NCBI GenBank assembly: GCA_002812745.2
Contig: NCSJ02000128.1
Coordinates: forward strand, 50,927 to 114,926
Length of the DNA stretch: 64,000 nt
Origin: Scytalidium lignicola
Taxonomy: Eukaryota > Ascomycota > Leotiomycetes
Direction: 5' to 3'
A program made the position numbers and the translations under genes. This document shows positions 20,588-31,240 of this stretch, piece after piece (positions within the stretch are counted from its first letter, which is position 1; every line of letters starts with the position of its first letter). Under the pieces are notes generated by a model. The model had not been told where the DNA came from and made no database searches. It saw only the letters and a list, made by a program, of their open reading frames with translations.

Positions 20588-22022
20588 ATGACTTCGTTAC
20601 CAACCCACCCCGCACCTGTCACGGATGCAGCTGCAACAGGGGGCAAGGTTGGGCCATTGAACGTTCTTATGGTGTGTAACTTCAAGGTTGTAAACTCGAC
20701 AGAATACTCTGACAGATAATTAAGGTCGGCACTGGAGAATACACCACTGGATTTGTTGGTGGAGGACAGTCAGGATCGGACAAAAAAGTTGGAGTCGTAG
20801 GGCTTACACTCTTTGACCTCCGTCGGCGAGGCAAAGTAGGAAAACTGAGCATGGTGGGAACAACGGGCAGCAAATTCCCAGCAATTCGTAAGCATTATGT
20901 ATTTTTTGACTGGGACAATTTATCTCTTTTTCAACAATTCAAGGTTGACATTATCCAGGTGAACATCTCCAAAAGAACATATCCCAAGCTTACAATAACC
21001 TCGACGTCTCCTTTGATTCCTATCCTGCAAATGACACACGGGATCCCGAAGCTTACAAGGCCGCAATTGATGCCCTTTCTCCCGGCGATGCCATCACCAT
21101 TTTCACACCCGACACCACCCACTACCCGATCGCTCTCTACGCAATTGAGCGTAAGATCCACGTCCTGATCACAAAGCCAGCCGTCAAGACGGTAGAGCAT
21201 CACCAAGCCCTTCTAGCTGCAGCAAAGAAACATGGTGTCTTTGTCTTTGTCGAACACCACAAACGATTCGATCCGGCATATGCCGATGCCAGATTCAAAG
21301 CACAGTCGCTCGGTGACTTCAACTATTTCTACAGTTACATGAGCCAGCCCAAGTTCCAGCTTGAAACATTCAAGGCCTGGGCAGGCATCGACTCGGACAT
21401 TTCTTACTACTTAAACAGTCACCACGTCGATATCTGCGAGAGCATGGTCTCGAAGCTGGGATACACTCCCGTCAAGGTCAGCGCCTCGGCATCCAAGGGT
21501 GTAGCAGTGGAAATGGGCTGCGATCCACAGACCGAGGACACGATCTCTCTACTAGTACACTGGGTCAAGAAGTCCGATCCAAGTAAGCGTGCCACGGCAG
21601 TGTACACGGCATCTTGGACTGCACCACAGAGGGCTGGCGTACATTCTAACCAGTACTTCCATTACATGGGTTCACAAGGTGAACTCCGCATTGATCAGGC
21701 TAAGCGGGGGTATGATGTAGCGGATGACAAAGTCGGACAGCTGGTCTGGTACAATCCGTTTTACATGCGGTACGCACCAGACGAGGAAGGTAACTTTGCC
21801 GGCCAGACCGGGTATGGGTATATCAGTTTCGAGAAGTTTGTGGACGGGGTTCAGGCGGTTAAGGAGGGTCGGGCAACGTTGGAGGAACTAGATGCGAGAG
21901 GATTGCCTACGCTGAGGAACACGATTGCTACCACGGCAATCTTGGAAGCTGGAAGGAGGAGTATTGATGAAAACAGGGAAGTTGGTATTAAAGAGGAGAA
22001 CGGTGTTTGGTCTTTGGTTTGA
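20588..22022 (+). CDS. Gfo/Idh/MocA-family NAD(P)-dependent oxidoreductase
   Basis: Three exons, 20588-20671, 20716-20887 and 20959-22022, with short GT...AG introns and 439 residues. The Rossmann start is [14 protein letters not shown], the family lysine-proline motif is in LITKPAVKT, followed by [10 protein letters not shown], and the catalytic-face histidine/aspartate is in [10 protein letters not shown]. The C-terminal beta-sheet domain is complete. Family members oxidise or reduce sugars, inositols and sugar acids; the substrate here cannot be told. The exon 1 ATG gives 28 residues before the Rossmann core. The gene lies head to head with the DapA-type aldolase gene. Confidence 0.88.
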
Positions 22023-22308
22023 GATTAATGAACTCAACCTTCAGGATATGGATCTAAGGAATTCTTTCTTGTCTTAGCCTTGTATATATCTACTTTTAGT
22101 TGTTGGAAAACGGTAATTATAAAGAGCCAGAAAATATATTCATCACTAGCTAATTTTTTTTTGTTAACTTATTTCAAGTTCATGCTGGTTATCGCGCAAG
22201 AGGTATCAATGAGGTATTAGACGCAACCAGCAAAACNAAAAAAAACAATAAAAAAGTCAGAACCACAACCAACGCAATTCATGATCCACACGTCGTCAAA
22301 CTGCTTTC

Positions 22309-23078
22309 TCACAACTCGGACTTGGGAGCCTCCGCCTCAGCAGCTGGAGCTGCAGCGGGCTCTTCAGTAGCAGTAGGGGCTGGAGCAGGAGCTGGCGCAG
22401 TAGCAGTAGCATCACCACCGCCAACAGACGCCGACTTCTTCAACTCAGCCAAAACATGCGACTCCAAACTCTTAGGTGTGGTCGTACTGGCAAACCTCGC
22501 CTTGACCTTCCCATCCCTGCCAATCAAGAACTTCTCAAAGTTCCACTTAATCCTCTTCAATCCCAGCAAGCCGGGCTGCTCGTGCTTCAGCCACTCGTAC
22601 AGCGGATTCGCCTGGTCGCCATTGACGTCGGTCTTGCCCATGATGGGGAAGGTCACGCCGTAGTTGACCTGGCAGAAGCTCTGGATGTCATCGTTGGAGC
22701 CCGGTTCCTGGTGGCCGAACTGGTTGCAGGGGAAGCCGAGGATTTCAAAGTCCGGGTGGTTGGCGCGGATGGATTCGTAGAGCTCTTCGAGGCCCTTGTA
22801 TTGCGGGGTGAAGCCGCATTTGGAGGCGGTGTTGACGACGAGGACGACTTTGCCTTTGTATTGGGATAGGGGGACGGGTTCGCCTTTTTCTGTTGTTGGT
22901 GGAAAGGAGATTGGTTGTTAGCGCTTTCTGTTTTAGTTTTTGGGATTTTAAGTGTATTTGCATGCCAAGGTTCGGAGGCGGGGTGAAAAAGATGATGCAA
23001 GGAGGAATGCATGAGATACGAGGGAGACTACGTACTGTCAAGAGGCTTGAAATCGTAAAAGGATGTGGCTGAAGACAT
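22309..23078 (-). CDS. HYR1: Glutathione peroxidase-like thiol peroxidase (HYR1/GPX3 type)
   Basis: Two exons on the minus strand, 23078-23036 and 22889-22309, separated by a 146-nt intron; 207 residues. The core is MSSATSFYDFKPLD, then VVLVVNTASKCGFTPQ with the peroxidatic Cys39 (Cys, not selenocysteine), GFPCNQFG, the second redox cysteine in SFCQVNYGV (Cys87) and the catalytic tryptophan in WNFEKFLIG. Yeast HYR1 reduces peroxides using thioredoxin and senses H2O2. The C-terminus is unusual: after the normal end (ESHVLAELKKS) there are about 40 residues rich in Ala/Pro/Glu (APAPAPAPTATEE...), ending KSEL. The gene faces the FAD oxidoreductase gene across 0.8 kb. Confidence 0.93.
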
Positions 23079-23884
23079 CTTTTGTTTTGTTCCTGTTCTC
23101 TTTTACTCTGATATGTTGTTTCGCTGTTGCGGTTGCGTCACAATTGCAATCTGGAAGGAGTATGTATAGTGGGGTGGTGTTTCCGAATTACAAATGTTAA
23201 AAGCAGGAGAAATCGACGGACCTCGGATGTCAGGAACCAGCTCTTCCTGAACGCAAAGCTTCGAGAGGAGCAAGACGTGGCCTATTTATGCAAACAAGCA
23301 AACCACCGGAACACGGAGCAACTGTTATTATAAAACACACGTGAATTCCACTTCTGGTGAAATTCAACGTCGGCATTTGGTTTCCAGCACCAACATCAGC
23401 ATCAGCATCATATGTTGGGTGCATGCGTGGTGCAGCCCATCTTGTTACCTCTTCCGTCACAGAAAAGCTTCATGACGAATCAACTGCGGTCTCGACCTCC
23501 AAGCCATCGAGCGCCTTTGCAAGTACGAGAAGTACGAGAAGTACCAGAGTACCAGTGCGGGGAGAGCACGAAAGGCGAAAACGAGCAATAAGAGCTGCTG
23601 CTTTTCCATCTTATCGCTGGTAAGCTTCTTGGCATTCCAATGGCTTGTGGCGCATAACTCGGGTTTAGTTGTGCTGCTGCTATTTTATGCAAATGCACCA
23701 ATTCACTTTCTCCAAACTACCAAGGAAACAAGACGGCCTTTCTTATTTACTTGTATAACAGGTACGAGTAAAGCGGCGGGCATAAAGATACAGTAATCGT
23801 TGGTTCTGTTGCTGGTCGCGGGACTTGGACTTGAGCTTTGAGCTTCCCACCACCAAGTCACAACCAACCCCGCAACAACAGGCC
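23079..23884. other. Divergent promoter region
   Basis: Lies between the starts of the peroxidase and the FAD oxidoreductase genes. It contains a triplicated GAAGTACGA/GAAGTACCA stretch at about 23530-23550; no gene seen. Confidence 0.5.
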
Positions 23885-25385
23885 ATGGCATCAGAAACAC
23901 CTCTTTCACCCTCAACACCGCGCAATATTGTCATTGTAGGTAAGAGACGTCGATTTCCACTCAATTTCTGGCACTTATACATTCTACAAAAGATCTCTTT
24001 CTAATATAACGTTGGCTAACTTCAACCTTTGATGTGCAATTGAAATAGGTGGGGGAATCATCGGCTGCACCACTGCTTACTTCCTCACTCGTCATCCAGC
24101 ATACTCACCATCCATCCACAAAATCACCATTGTTGAAGCAACTGCCATAGCTTCAGGCGCCTCAGGGAAGGCCGGTGGATTGTTGGCTTTATGGGCATAC
24201 CCATCATGCATTGTGCCGCTCTCATATAAACTCCATGCCGAGCTCGCGAAAGAACATAATGGCGCAGAGAGATGGGGCTACAGAGCAGTTCATGCAGGCT
24301 CCATAACGGCGAAGGGCAAACTACCAGCTACACCAGCTGTACCGACAAATGGAGGCAGTCCAGGCGACGAAAAGGAGGAGGAATGGAAGAAGCTTCCCAA
24401 ACAGGCGCCACTACCAGACGTCAAGGTCAAGACTAAGCTGGTCTCAGCCAGCATCCCCAATGATCTGGACTGGTTCGACACCGACTGCATCCGTAGCTAC
24501 AGCCTCATGGGTGATACCAGCACCACAGCACAGGTGCACCCGTACCAATTCACCACCAGCATCGCCTCCCTTGCAGAAGAAGCTGGCGCAAAAATCATCC
24601 ACGGCTTCGTCACCGCTGTCGACTACACAGGACCACACGGCGTGAAATCCGTAACATATGAGGATAAAGGCACGAAGCATATCCATGCCATTCCCGCGAC
24701 GGATGTGATTCTCTCTGCTGGACCATGGACGAGTCACATCTGGCCCGAAGCGCCAATCGATGCCTTGAGGGCACATAGTGTTACGTTTAAAGCAGATGTG
24801 ACTCCGTATGCTATCTTCACGGATATTGAGCTGCCCAAGGATTTTGGCAAGTTCATTTCCAGCACGAAGGGCAGGAAGAAGAGACATGGGAAGAGTGTCA
24901 ATCCTGAGATGTATGCACGGCCGAATGGCGAGGTTTACGCTTGTGGTGAGTTTTATCAAGCAATTATAAGCGCTCTCCCTGCATTCCTTTGAAAATTCCT
25001 GTATTATGAACGGACGTATACTGATACCAATTCGACGCCTACAGGTGAAGGAGACTCCCTCATTCCACTGCCTAAATCCTCTGACCTAGTCCAATGTGAC
25101 GAGTCCCGCTGCGACGACATCATAGACTATATAAGCACCATTTCCCCCGTCTTGCGCAACAGCGAAGTCCTAACCAAGCAAGCATGTTACCTACCATTAG
25201 CCCGAACCGGAGACGGCCCATTAATCGGACAGACTGGTATCCGAGGGCTGTTGATCGCTACAGGACATACCTGCTGGGGCATACAGAATAGCTGTGCGAC
25301 AGGGAAGCTGATGAGCGAGTTTGTCTTTGATGGCAAGGCGCTTAGTGCCGATATTGATGAGCTCGATCCCCGGAAGTTTTTGTAG
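23885..25385 (+). CDS. TDA3: FAD-dependent oxidoreductase, TDA3-like
   Basis: Three exons, 23885-23939, 24049-24945 and 25045-25385, giving 430 residues; the first intron has a clear GCTAAC branch site. The FAD-binding start is NIVIVGGGIIGCTTAYFL (GxGxxG), split by intron 1. It is followed by the acidic end of the second strand (ITIVEA), SGKAGGLLALWAYP, and a C-terminal DAO-fold closing motif LLIATGHTCWGIQN...GK. The family is the D-amino-acid-oxidase superfamily. Yeast Tda3 is linked to endosome-to-Golgi transport and its substrate is unknown, so the name is by likeness only. Confidence 0.88.
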
Positions 25386-25621
25386 GTAGGGAGAGAGAAG
25401 AAGAAGAAGAAGAAAAAGATAATAATAATGGAATATTTCAAGGCGATAGATACACTATGTCCATACACCTTTGTTTGTGTCTTAATGCCAAATATATTTT
25501 TTCCGAAGATGCTCTTTTTCTTTCTTTTTCTCTTCTCGTTTCTTCTTTCCCAGTACNAAAAAGTGAAGCTGTAGTTAGTATATTCCCAGAACCCCCCCTA
25601 TCACAGGCTCTGCTCCATCCA

Positions 25622-26125
25622 TCACAACTCATCATGTCCCTCTCCTAAAACCCAACAACTCCACTTCCTCCTCCCACTCCCCAAAACCACCTCCCCACCC
25701 CTCACCAAATCCATCCCCGTGCGTCCCTCCTCCCTCGTACGAGCCAAAACGTCTTCCAATCCCTCACACGTGCTCAGCGGGACTGAATTCGGCGCAATCA
25801 CGCATTCGGCGTATTTCGTGCCGTCGGATTCGGTTAGGTAGGCGTTTGTTGTGGTGGAGAAGTAGTTGTGGAGGTGGAGATTTATTTTGGAGGATGACGT
25901 TGGGGTGGAGGTTGAGGTAGAGGGAAGTGTGAAGATGTTGTCGTCTGTGATAATGGTGGATGTGTGGCACCATGTTTTGTCAGAAGCGGGGAGCCAGGCT
26001 ATTAGAGTCATTGAGGGGGCGGAGAAAACTTCGCCGATGTAGATTGAGGTTTTTGTTGTAGGTTTAGTTGCGTTTGTAAGTGTGAGTGTGAGGGTTAAGA
26101 AGAGGAGGATGAGGGAGTTTGACAT
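25622..26125 (-). CDS. Small secreted protein, unknown function
   Basis: A single frame of 167 codons. Residues 1-19 (MSNSLILLFLTLTLTLTNA) are a signal peptide. The mature part has four cysteines (WCHT, AECV, STCEG, SCWV), enough for two disulphides, and a Thr/Ser-rich stretch (LPSTSTSTPTSSSK). I do not recognise a family; the size and cysteine content fit a secreted effector-like or surface protein. It converges on the FAD oxidoreductase gene. Confidence 0.55.
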   Translation of the reverse strand: MSNSLILLFLTLTLTLTNATKPTTKTSIYIGEVFSAPSMTLIAWLPASDKTWCHTSTIITDDNIFTLPSTSTSTPTSSSKINLHLHNYFSTTTNAYLTESDGTKYAECVIAPNSVPLSTCEGLEDVLARTREEGRTGMDLVRGGEVVLGSGRRKWSCWVLGEGHDEL

Positions 26126-26566
26126 TGTTTCCCCTTTTTTTTGGGCCCTCCTTCGTATTTTTTGAGGCGATTAATGAGATTAATGAGAAGTCAAAGGAGA
26201 TGTAATAGTAAAGAGAAATCTGGATATACACATATAACCCCCTGAAGCAACATAAATGAAAAGTAAACATTAAAGATAATTATATCTTCAATAGTCTCAA
26301 GAGAATTGGAAACGTGTACTTATTTGACCGCATGACGTTGTATTTTGGGATCTTCGGGACTCAATGCCGTGAGAGTTAATATATCTTCTGCCGCGGCTTT
26401 GCTGGTTCTGAGCCAATGAACTGTATTTAGCCTGTCGAGTGTTAGTTGAGAAGAAAGTAGCTCTTTTATTAATGTTTGTTTGTATTAAGTTTAGCTAAGA
26501 GAGGGTGGCTTTTGGGCGGGGAATAAATAGTTACGGCAAGGCGGGGTTGGATTTTTTACCTTAAGA

Positions 26567-26584
26567 TTACTCCGTACGGAGTAA
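26567..26584. repeat. Perfect 18-bp palindrome
   Basis: TTACTCCGTACGGAGTAA reads the same on both strands. Half-sites of the form TACGGAGTA or ACTCCGTA recur nearby and elsewhere (about 26758, 32389, 35280). Confidence 0.9.
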
Positions 26585-26933
26585 CTAACTTACATGTACA
26601 CGGAATAAGACGAATAATTAATCTCTTGAATCCCTTCCTAGGGATTTCTTTACTAAGTAGAATAAATCATTACATATTACAATGAGGATCTTGAACTATA
26701 TTAGCCTACTCTCCTCAGAGATAATTACTCATCAAAAGACACTGCTTACCTTGCATTTACGGAGTTGAATGTCTCCTTTTGGCATTTGCCATCCACATTT
26801 TCTAGTACGCGATCTCAAGTAACGGATATGAAAAAGCTCGTCTTCATTCCTTTGACTCACACCGAACGGGATGTTTACCTAGATAAGAAGGTGAGGACGG
26901 CATCATGGTATAACAAACACATCCACATCTCCT

Positions 26934-26941
26934 TATATAAA
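26934..26941 (+). promoter_or_regulatory. TATA box of the GNAT gene
   Basis: TATATAAA 111 bp before the ATG at 27052. Confidence 0.5.
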
Positions 26942-27051
26942 GACTATAGAATCATACATACATTTACTCTCATAATTGATTATTTACCAACCCCACCATA
27001 CATACGTATACACATACAGACTATAAGTCAAATCTCAAAATATCAATCACG

Positions 27052-27669
27052 ATGCGCCTCACCCTCCGTCGCGGCGTCCAAGCCGACGCTCCAATCCTAA
27101 CAGACGTCTACCTCTCCGCCTTCACAAACGACCTCATCTCCCAGCGCGTCTTCCCTCGCACACCAACAACCCACAAATGGTGGACCGACATGCTCCGCGA
27201 GGAGCTGGCCGACCCGCACTCCCACTTCATCTGTATAATCGATGAAGACGCCCAGCCAACACCACAAATCATCGCCTTCGCGAAATGGAACGACCCGCAA
27301 CCAGCATCGTCTCAACCCCAGGAACTCCCCAAATGGCCCGAAGGCGGAGACGCCGAGCTCGGGAACTTGTTTTTTGGTGAGCTGATGACCAAACGCCCGG
27401 AGATTATGGGCGAGAAGCGGCACTGGTACTTGGAGCTGCTTGCGACGAGGATGGAGTACCAGGGGAAGGGAGCCGGGGGGAAGTTGATTCGGTGGGGGCT
27501 GGAGAAGGCGGATGAGGAGGATGTTGAGACGTATCTTGAGGGAAGTCCGGATGGGGTGCCGATCTATCGGCGGTTTGGATTTGAGGAGGTCGGGAGATTG
27601 AATGTGTTTGAGGGGAAGTTTGTGGAGGTTTTTATGCTACGGCCGAAGCAAGGGGGGAAGAAGGCGTAG
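27052..27669 (+). CDS. GNAT-family N-acetyltransferase
   Basis: A single exon of 205 codons. The start MRLTLRRGVQADAPILTDVY is the first strand and helix of a GNAT domain. The acetyl-CoA pyrophosphate loop is in EYQGKGAGGKLIRWGL (Q/RxxGxG/A), preceded by WYLELLATRMEY. A terminal strand with VPIYRRFGFEEVGR follows, the usual closing motif. Fungal proteins of this subgroup are cytosolic and of unknown substrate. Codon use is strongly GC-biased at third positions in the first half. Confidence 0.88.
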   Translation: MRLTLRRGVQADAPILTDVYLSAFTNDLISQRVFPRTPTTHKWWTDMLREELADPHSHFICIIDEDAQPTPQIIAFAKWNDPQPASSQPQELPKWPEGGDAELGNLFFGELMTKRPEIMGEKRHWYLELLATRMEYQGKGAGGKLIRWGLEKADEEDVETYLEGSPDGVPIYRRFGFEEVGRLNVFEGKFVEVFMLRPKQGGKKA

Positions 27670-29225
27670 TAATTTACGTTCGAAGGAGTTTTGTCCGGTT
27701 TGTTAATACTTTAGAAAAGTAAATCTAGGGATTTACGGGAGGGTTTGGTTTATGGTTAGTTATCAAAAAGGCTGGAATCATTGGGTTTTCTCATGTTTAG
27801 AGGCCATTTTTAGAGGAATATGAGGGCATCGTTCAATCAAAGAGCTAAGAACATCCGCGTGTTACAGTAAAAAGCCAAGATTTCATTTTCTTCAAGTCTC
27901 TTCCTCCTTATTCACCTCATTTTATTCTGCGTTTCGTATCCCAGGACCATATTCACTATCAAACACGGGTCTATATATCCTTCTTGCCCATTCTTTTCTT
28001 TCCAGGAGATCTCGAATGTGGACCCATAATCTAACTAAATGGATCATAGAATTTGCAGATGTCTTCCTTCGAGGTCGGATCTTACTTCCATAACCATTTT
28101 CCCATACTTCACACTGCGTGACTAAAGATGTTAAGTATCGTCGTCGATTTATAGCTGCTGTCATTCCTTATGCTGCTGTCAATTGTTCTGAAAGCCTCTA
28201 GAATTATCACAACTGTGGTCACTGGGTAATTTGCTGTTATCTATTGCAATTCATAACTACAACACAATACTTTATAATCAGTCTCGTAGATTCTGAACCT
28301 ATTACTCTTGTAAAACGACGTTGATCTGCCGTTCCAGGAAATCCATAGCAGCTCTATGGTACGTGAAGCTAAAACCATACAGTAATGACGTACAGTACAG
28401 GGAGAACAGAATAGCGAATGTATAACAAGAGGTAATTCTTGATTGGTGAAGGAGATGCCTCTAGAGGTCCATAAATATAGATTGATCGGTAGAGGATTGT
28501 TACAAGAAGTTTACAAACTGATATTCACCCAATCGATTCACTTGTCATTACTGATAATTTCTTCTCCGGAAGCACGCATATATATATATTGTATCTCTAA
28601 ACTCCTGAAAACACCACCAAAAGCCGAACTTCCCCTACCAACCGGGTCTAGAATTGTATATCATGATTAATAAATCAAAGAGAGATTCAGTGCGATGAAT
28701 ATTCAATTTCTCCATTTCCTACTTATATAGGCCTAGGTCATCTTCTGCGCCTTTTCATTACGCAATTGCAATTTTTTTTAAAAAAACNACTCACCCTTTC
28801 TAAACAATTTAGAGCAGTCTTCGAAAAAGTAGCGAGGAGAAATGGTTGAGAGTTACAAGTTGAAATTAATATCCTAGACGGTAGGTATCTTACTTAATTT
28901 CAGTAAAATGATAACAAGAAAGCCATCGACCAAACATCCACTACCAGCAGTCAAAAAGGATACACTCGTGGAGTATTACTCCATCTGCCAACAATTCCTC
29001 ACCACCTTCCAGCTGCCATTCCGAACGTTCTATTGTCCTCAATCTACGAACTCAGTGGCGATGAGTGGTGTGAACTAAGGCCATGGAACTACCCAGAGAG
29101 AGTTTTCAATACATCTATCAAAAAATAAACTTCTATGATCCCCCGACTCTTATTAATCGCTATTTATCTGCTCTCGTCTCCAACCACCATAAGCACCACC
29201 GGCAAAAATGCCAAAAATGGATAGC
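27670..29225. other. Gene-poor stretch
   Basis: Only weak open frames. A minus-strand frame at 27922-28164 (80 codons) and a plus-strand frame from about 28908 (56 codons) look faintly protein-like but match nothing I know. Confidence 0.4.
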
Positions 29226-29237
29226 AAAAAAACAAAA
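29226..29237 (-). terminator. RNA polymerase III terminator of the 5S gene
   Basis: On the transcribed strand TTTT then TTTTTTT follow the 5S 3' end within 20 nt. Confidence 0.8.
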
Positions 29238-29242
29238 TAGAA

Positions 29243-29361
29243 ACATACAACAGAAGGTATTCGCTGGTCGTCACCGACCCAACTACTGATCTCCCGATCT
29301 GAGGCTTATGTATGGCAGAGCGGACGGGATGCCCAGTATTCCTCAGTCTATGGTCGTATGT
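29243..29361 (-). rRNA. 5S ribosomal RNA (dispersed copy)
   Basis: A 119-nt match to the fungal 5S gene on the minus strand. It begins ACATACGACCATAG, has CATCCCGTCCGCTCTGCC and AGTAGTTGGGTCGGTGACGA in order, and ends CCTTCTGTTGTATGT; the two ends pair. It differs from the common ascomycete sequence in helices II/III and IV/V, but the changes are paired (CTGAGG with CCTCAG; GGTC with GACC), so the fold is kept. Single dispersed 5S genes are normal in filamentous ascomycetes. A T-rich ATATTTA element lies about 25 nt upstream, as known for Neurospora 5S genes. Confidence 0.93.
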
Positions 29362-30400
29362 GACAGGAAGAAGTGTAAATATGGTTATTAGCAGACAGGA
29401 GACCATAGAAATATAATTTTGACAACATTGGCACCACCACAAAGAACATGGATCTACCTGATGGTCTCGCATATTGAGGCTTTTCAGTGGCTTGTCAGAC
29501 TAGTCGGTCATGACAGTAATGTCGAGCTCCAACGTAAGAGCAGTAAGGAAGGACAGCGGCACGACTGCACAACAACATTACACATGATCTCCCAACTTAA
29601 TACCGAGTGTGTTGGAAAGGTTTGGGTCATAGAGTTGGCAAAAGAAAAGAGTAGATGTTGAAACCTCACCCATTCAGGTTCATCGACCAATACGCCAACC
29701 TGGAAACCCAACAAAACACAATGCTAGCAGCTAAAGGTTGTTGTCAAATGAAAGATGGAGCCTTGCTGGTGGGTCTATATATATTTCTCAGGGAATACGT
29801 CTAGAGAGCTAATAATCACCTAATCAACCCCTTATACCTGCTGTCATTCCTCGTCATACCTTCGTTTTATGCTGTGGAGACAAGGTTATGTGTTATTATC
29901 CATTAGCTCTTGTTGAAAACTTTTAAGTTCAAAAACTGGATAAAGAGTTTAATTGAATAAAATATTTAAAAAAAAATTGCTTAGTGAAGTGGCTTTCATT
30001 ATATAAAATTTTTTGCTTTATTCTCTGGTAAGTCACCTTGTGCTTGTCTCCAGGACGTCTCCCAAACAACTGAATAAATGGGAAAAGGTGAATAAGTCGT
30101 AGACCATTCCTCTCACATATATACCACTCTTTTCTCTCATAGCAGCGCTTTTCATAATAAAATGAGAAACGCAACAGAGACGAAAAAGCGAATAATCTTT
30201 TTCATATGAATCAGGTAATACTTGAAGAATATATGACTCTCGATCCCAGACTTGGAAAACGAACATCAGAGCATGAATAGCAATGCATTACCGAGGAGCG
30301 ACTATCGACAACTTCTAAGCCTACAATTATAGCTCTCTCCCATAAATACTGTATAACAAAAGAAGGGAAGAAAAAAATGCAATTGACAACAACAAAGAAA
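29362..30400. other. Gene-poor AT-rich stretch
   Basis: No gene that I can support, although minus-strand frames below 30400 may continue the cryptic exon cluster just upstream. Confidence 0.35.
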
Positions 30401-30424
30401 TCGACAACCAATTTATAACTAATT

Positions 30425-30871
30425 CCAAGCCGGAAAAGATATCTCTGTAAACATCCATCCAAACATTCTTCCACTGTCTAGGCCTACCATATGTGTAGCG
30501 CAAAATACTTCTATGTCTGCGCAAATCCAGGTTCGGGTCTTTGCATTCATAATTTCAGCAATTCTATAATGGTTGGAATAAGTGATCTGTATGCTTCGAT
30601 GAAATCGATTTGAAATAGGTTTCAAAGTTCAATTCACCTTGTGTCAAATAGGCAAGTAGTGAATAAAGTAAACGTAAGGCAATAAATACCCTCGGCATAT
30701 CATAACATTCGAGAAATGAGAAACCTTGAATGTAGGTTTCCATTCTCTTCAAAACTGTAAGAAACGAATTTTGGAAAGGGAAACGAGAAAGAGAAATGAT
30801 AATAAGGCAAAATAACTCTTAGGAACTTACTTTGTGTTGATAGATCGTGACCTAATTTCCGAACCAGACAC
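30425..30871 (-). CDS. Cryptic multi-exon gene or relic, unknown family
   Basis: Three minus-strand blocks join in frame: 30871-30831, 30754-30638 and 30538-about 30425. The first intron (30830-30755) has a GTAAGT donor and TTTCTTACAG acceptor. The joined product reads LVRKLGHDLSTQI, then LECYDMPRVFIALRLLYSLL, then LDLRRHRSILRYTYGRPRQW, which has the texture of real protein. I cannot find a start or stop exon and do not recognise the family. It could be an intact many-exon gene or a decayed one. Confidence 0.35.
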
Positions 30872-31240
30872 CTGATATAAGATCCACCAGTGGATTAAGG
30901 GATGGTATACAAATATGCGATAACATAACNAAAAAAAGATTAGTGAAAAGGAAGTATTTTGTATGATTAGGAAAGAAAGATGCAAAGAAGTATATGTAAT
31001 TGAAATAGTACACCGAATAAAAGCAAAACAGCCCTCTTGATCGAGGTTTCAATATAAAATGCTAGTTAATTGCTTCTCGAGAACCGTGACATTCAAGGTA
31101 TGCTCATAAAATAGATGTATCATCACCTTTCCCTCAATTCCAAGAAATACACAAGGAGAAAAACACCAGAACACCATACATTCAGTTAAACCCCCATTCA
31201 TGATCCCCAATTTTAAAAACTCATCTCCAAAGAGTGTCGA

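Larger units (their letters stand above)
26126..27051. other. Divergent intergenic region
   Basis: Contains the palindrome at 26567-26584 and the TATA box listed separately; no gene seen. Confidence 0.5.

Noticed and set aside
27922..28164. Minus-strand frame of 80 codons with a basic segment
   Set aside because: Somewhat protein-like but isolated, with no family, intron or promoter signal.
29164..29472. Minus-strand open frame with two hydrophobic stretches, looking like a membrane protein
   Set aside because: It overlaps the 5S rRNA gene on the same strand; the frame is a by-product of the 5S sequence and flanking T-rich DNA.
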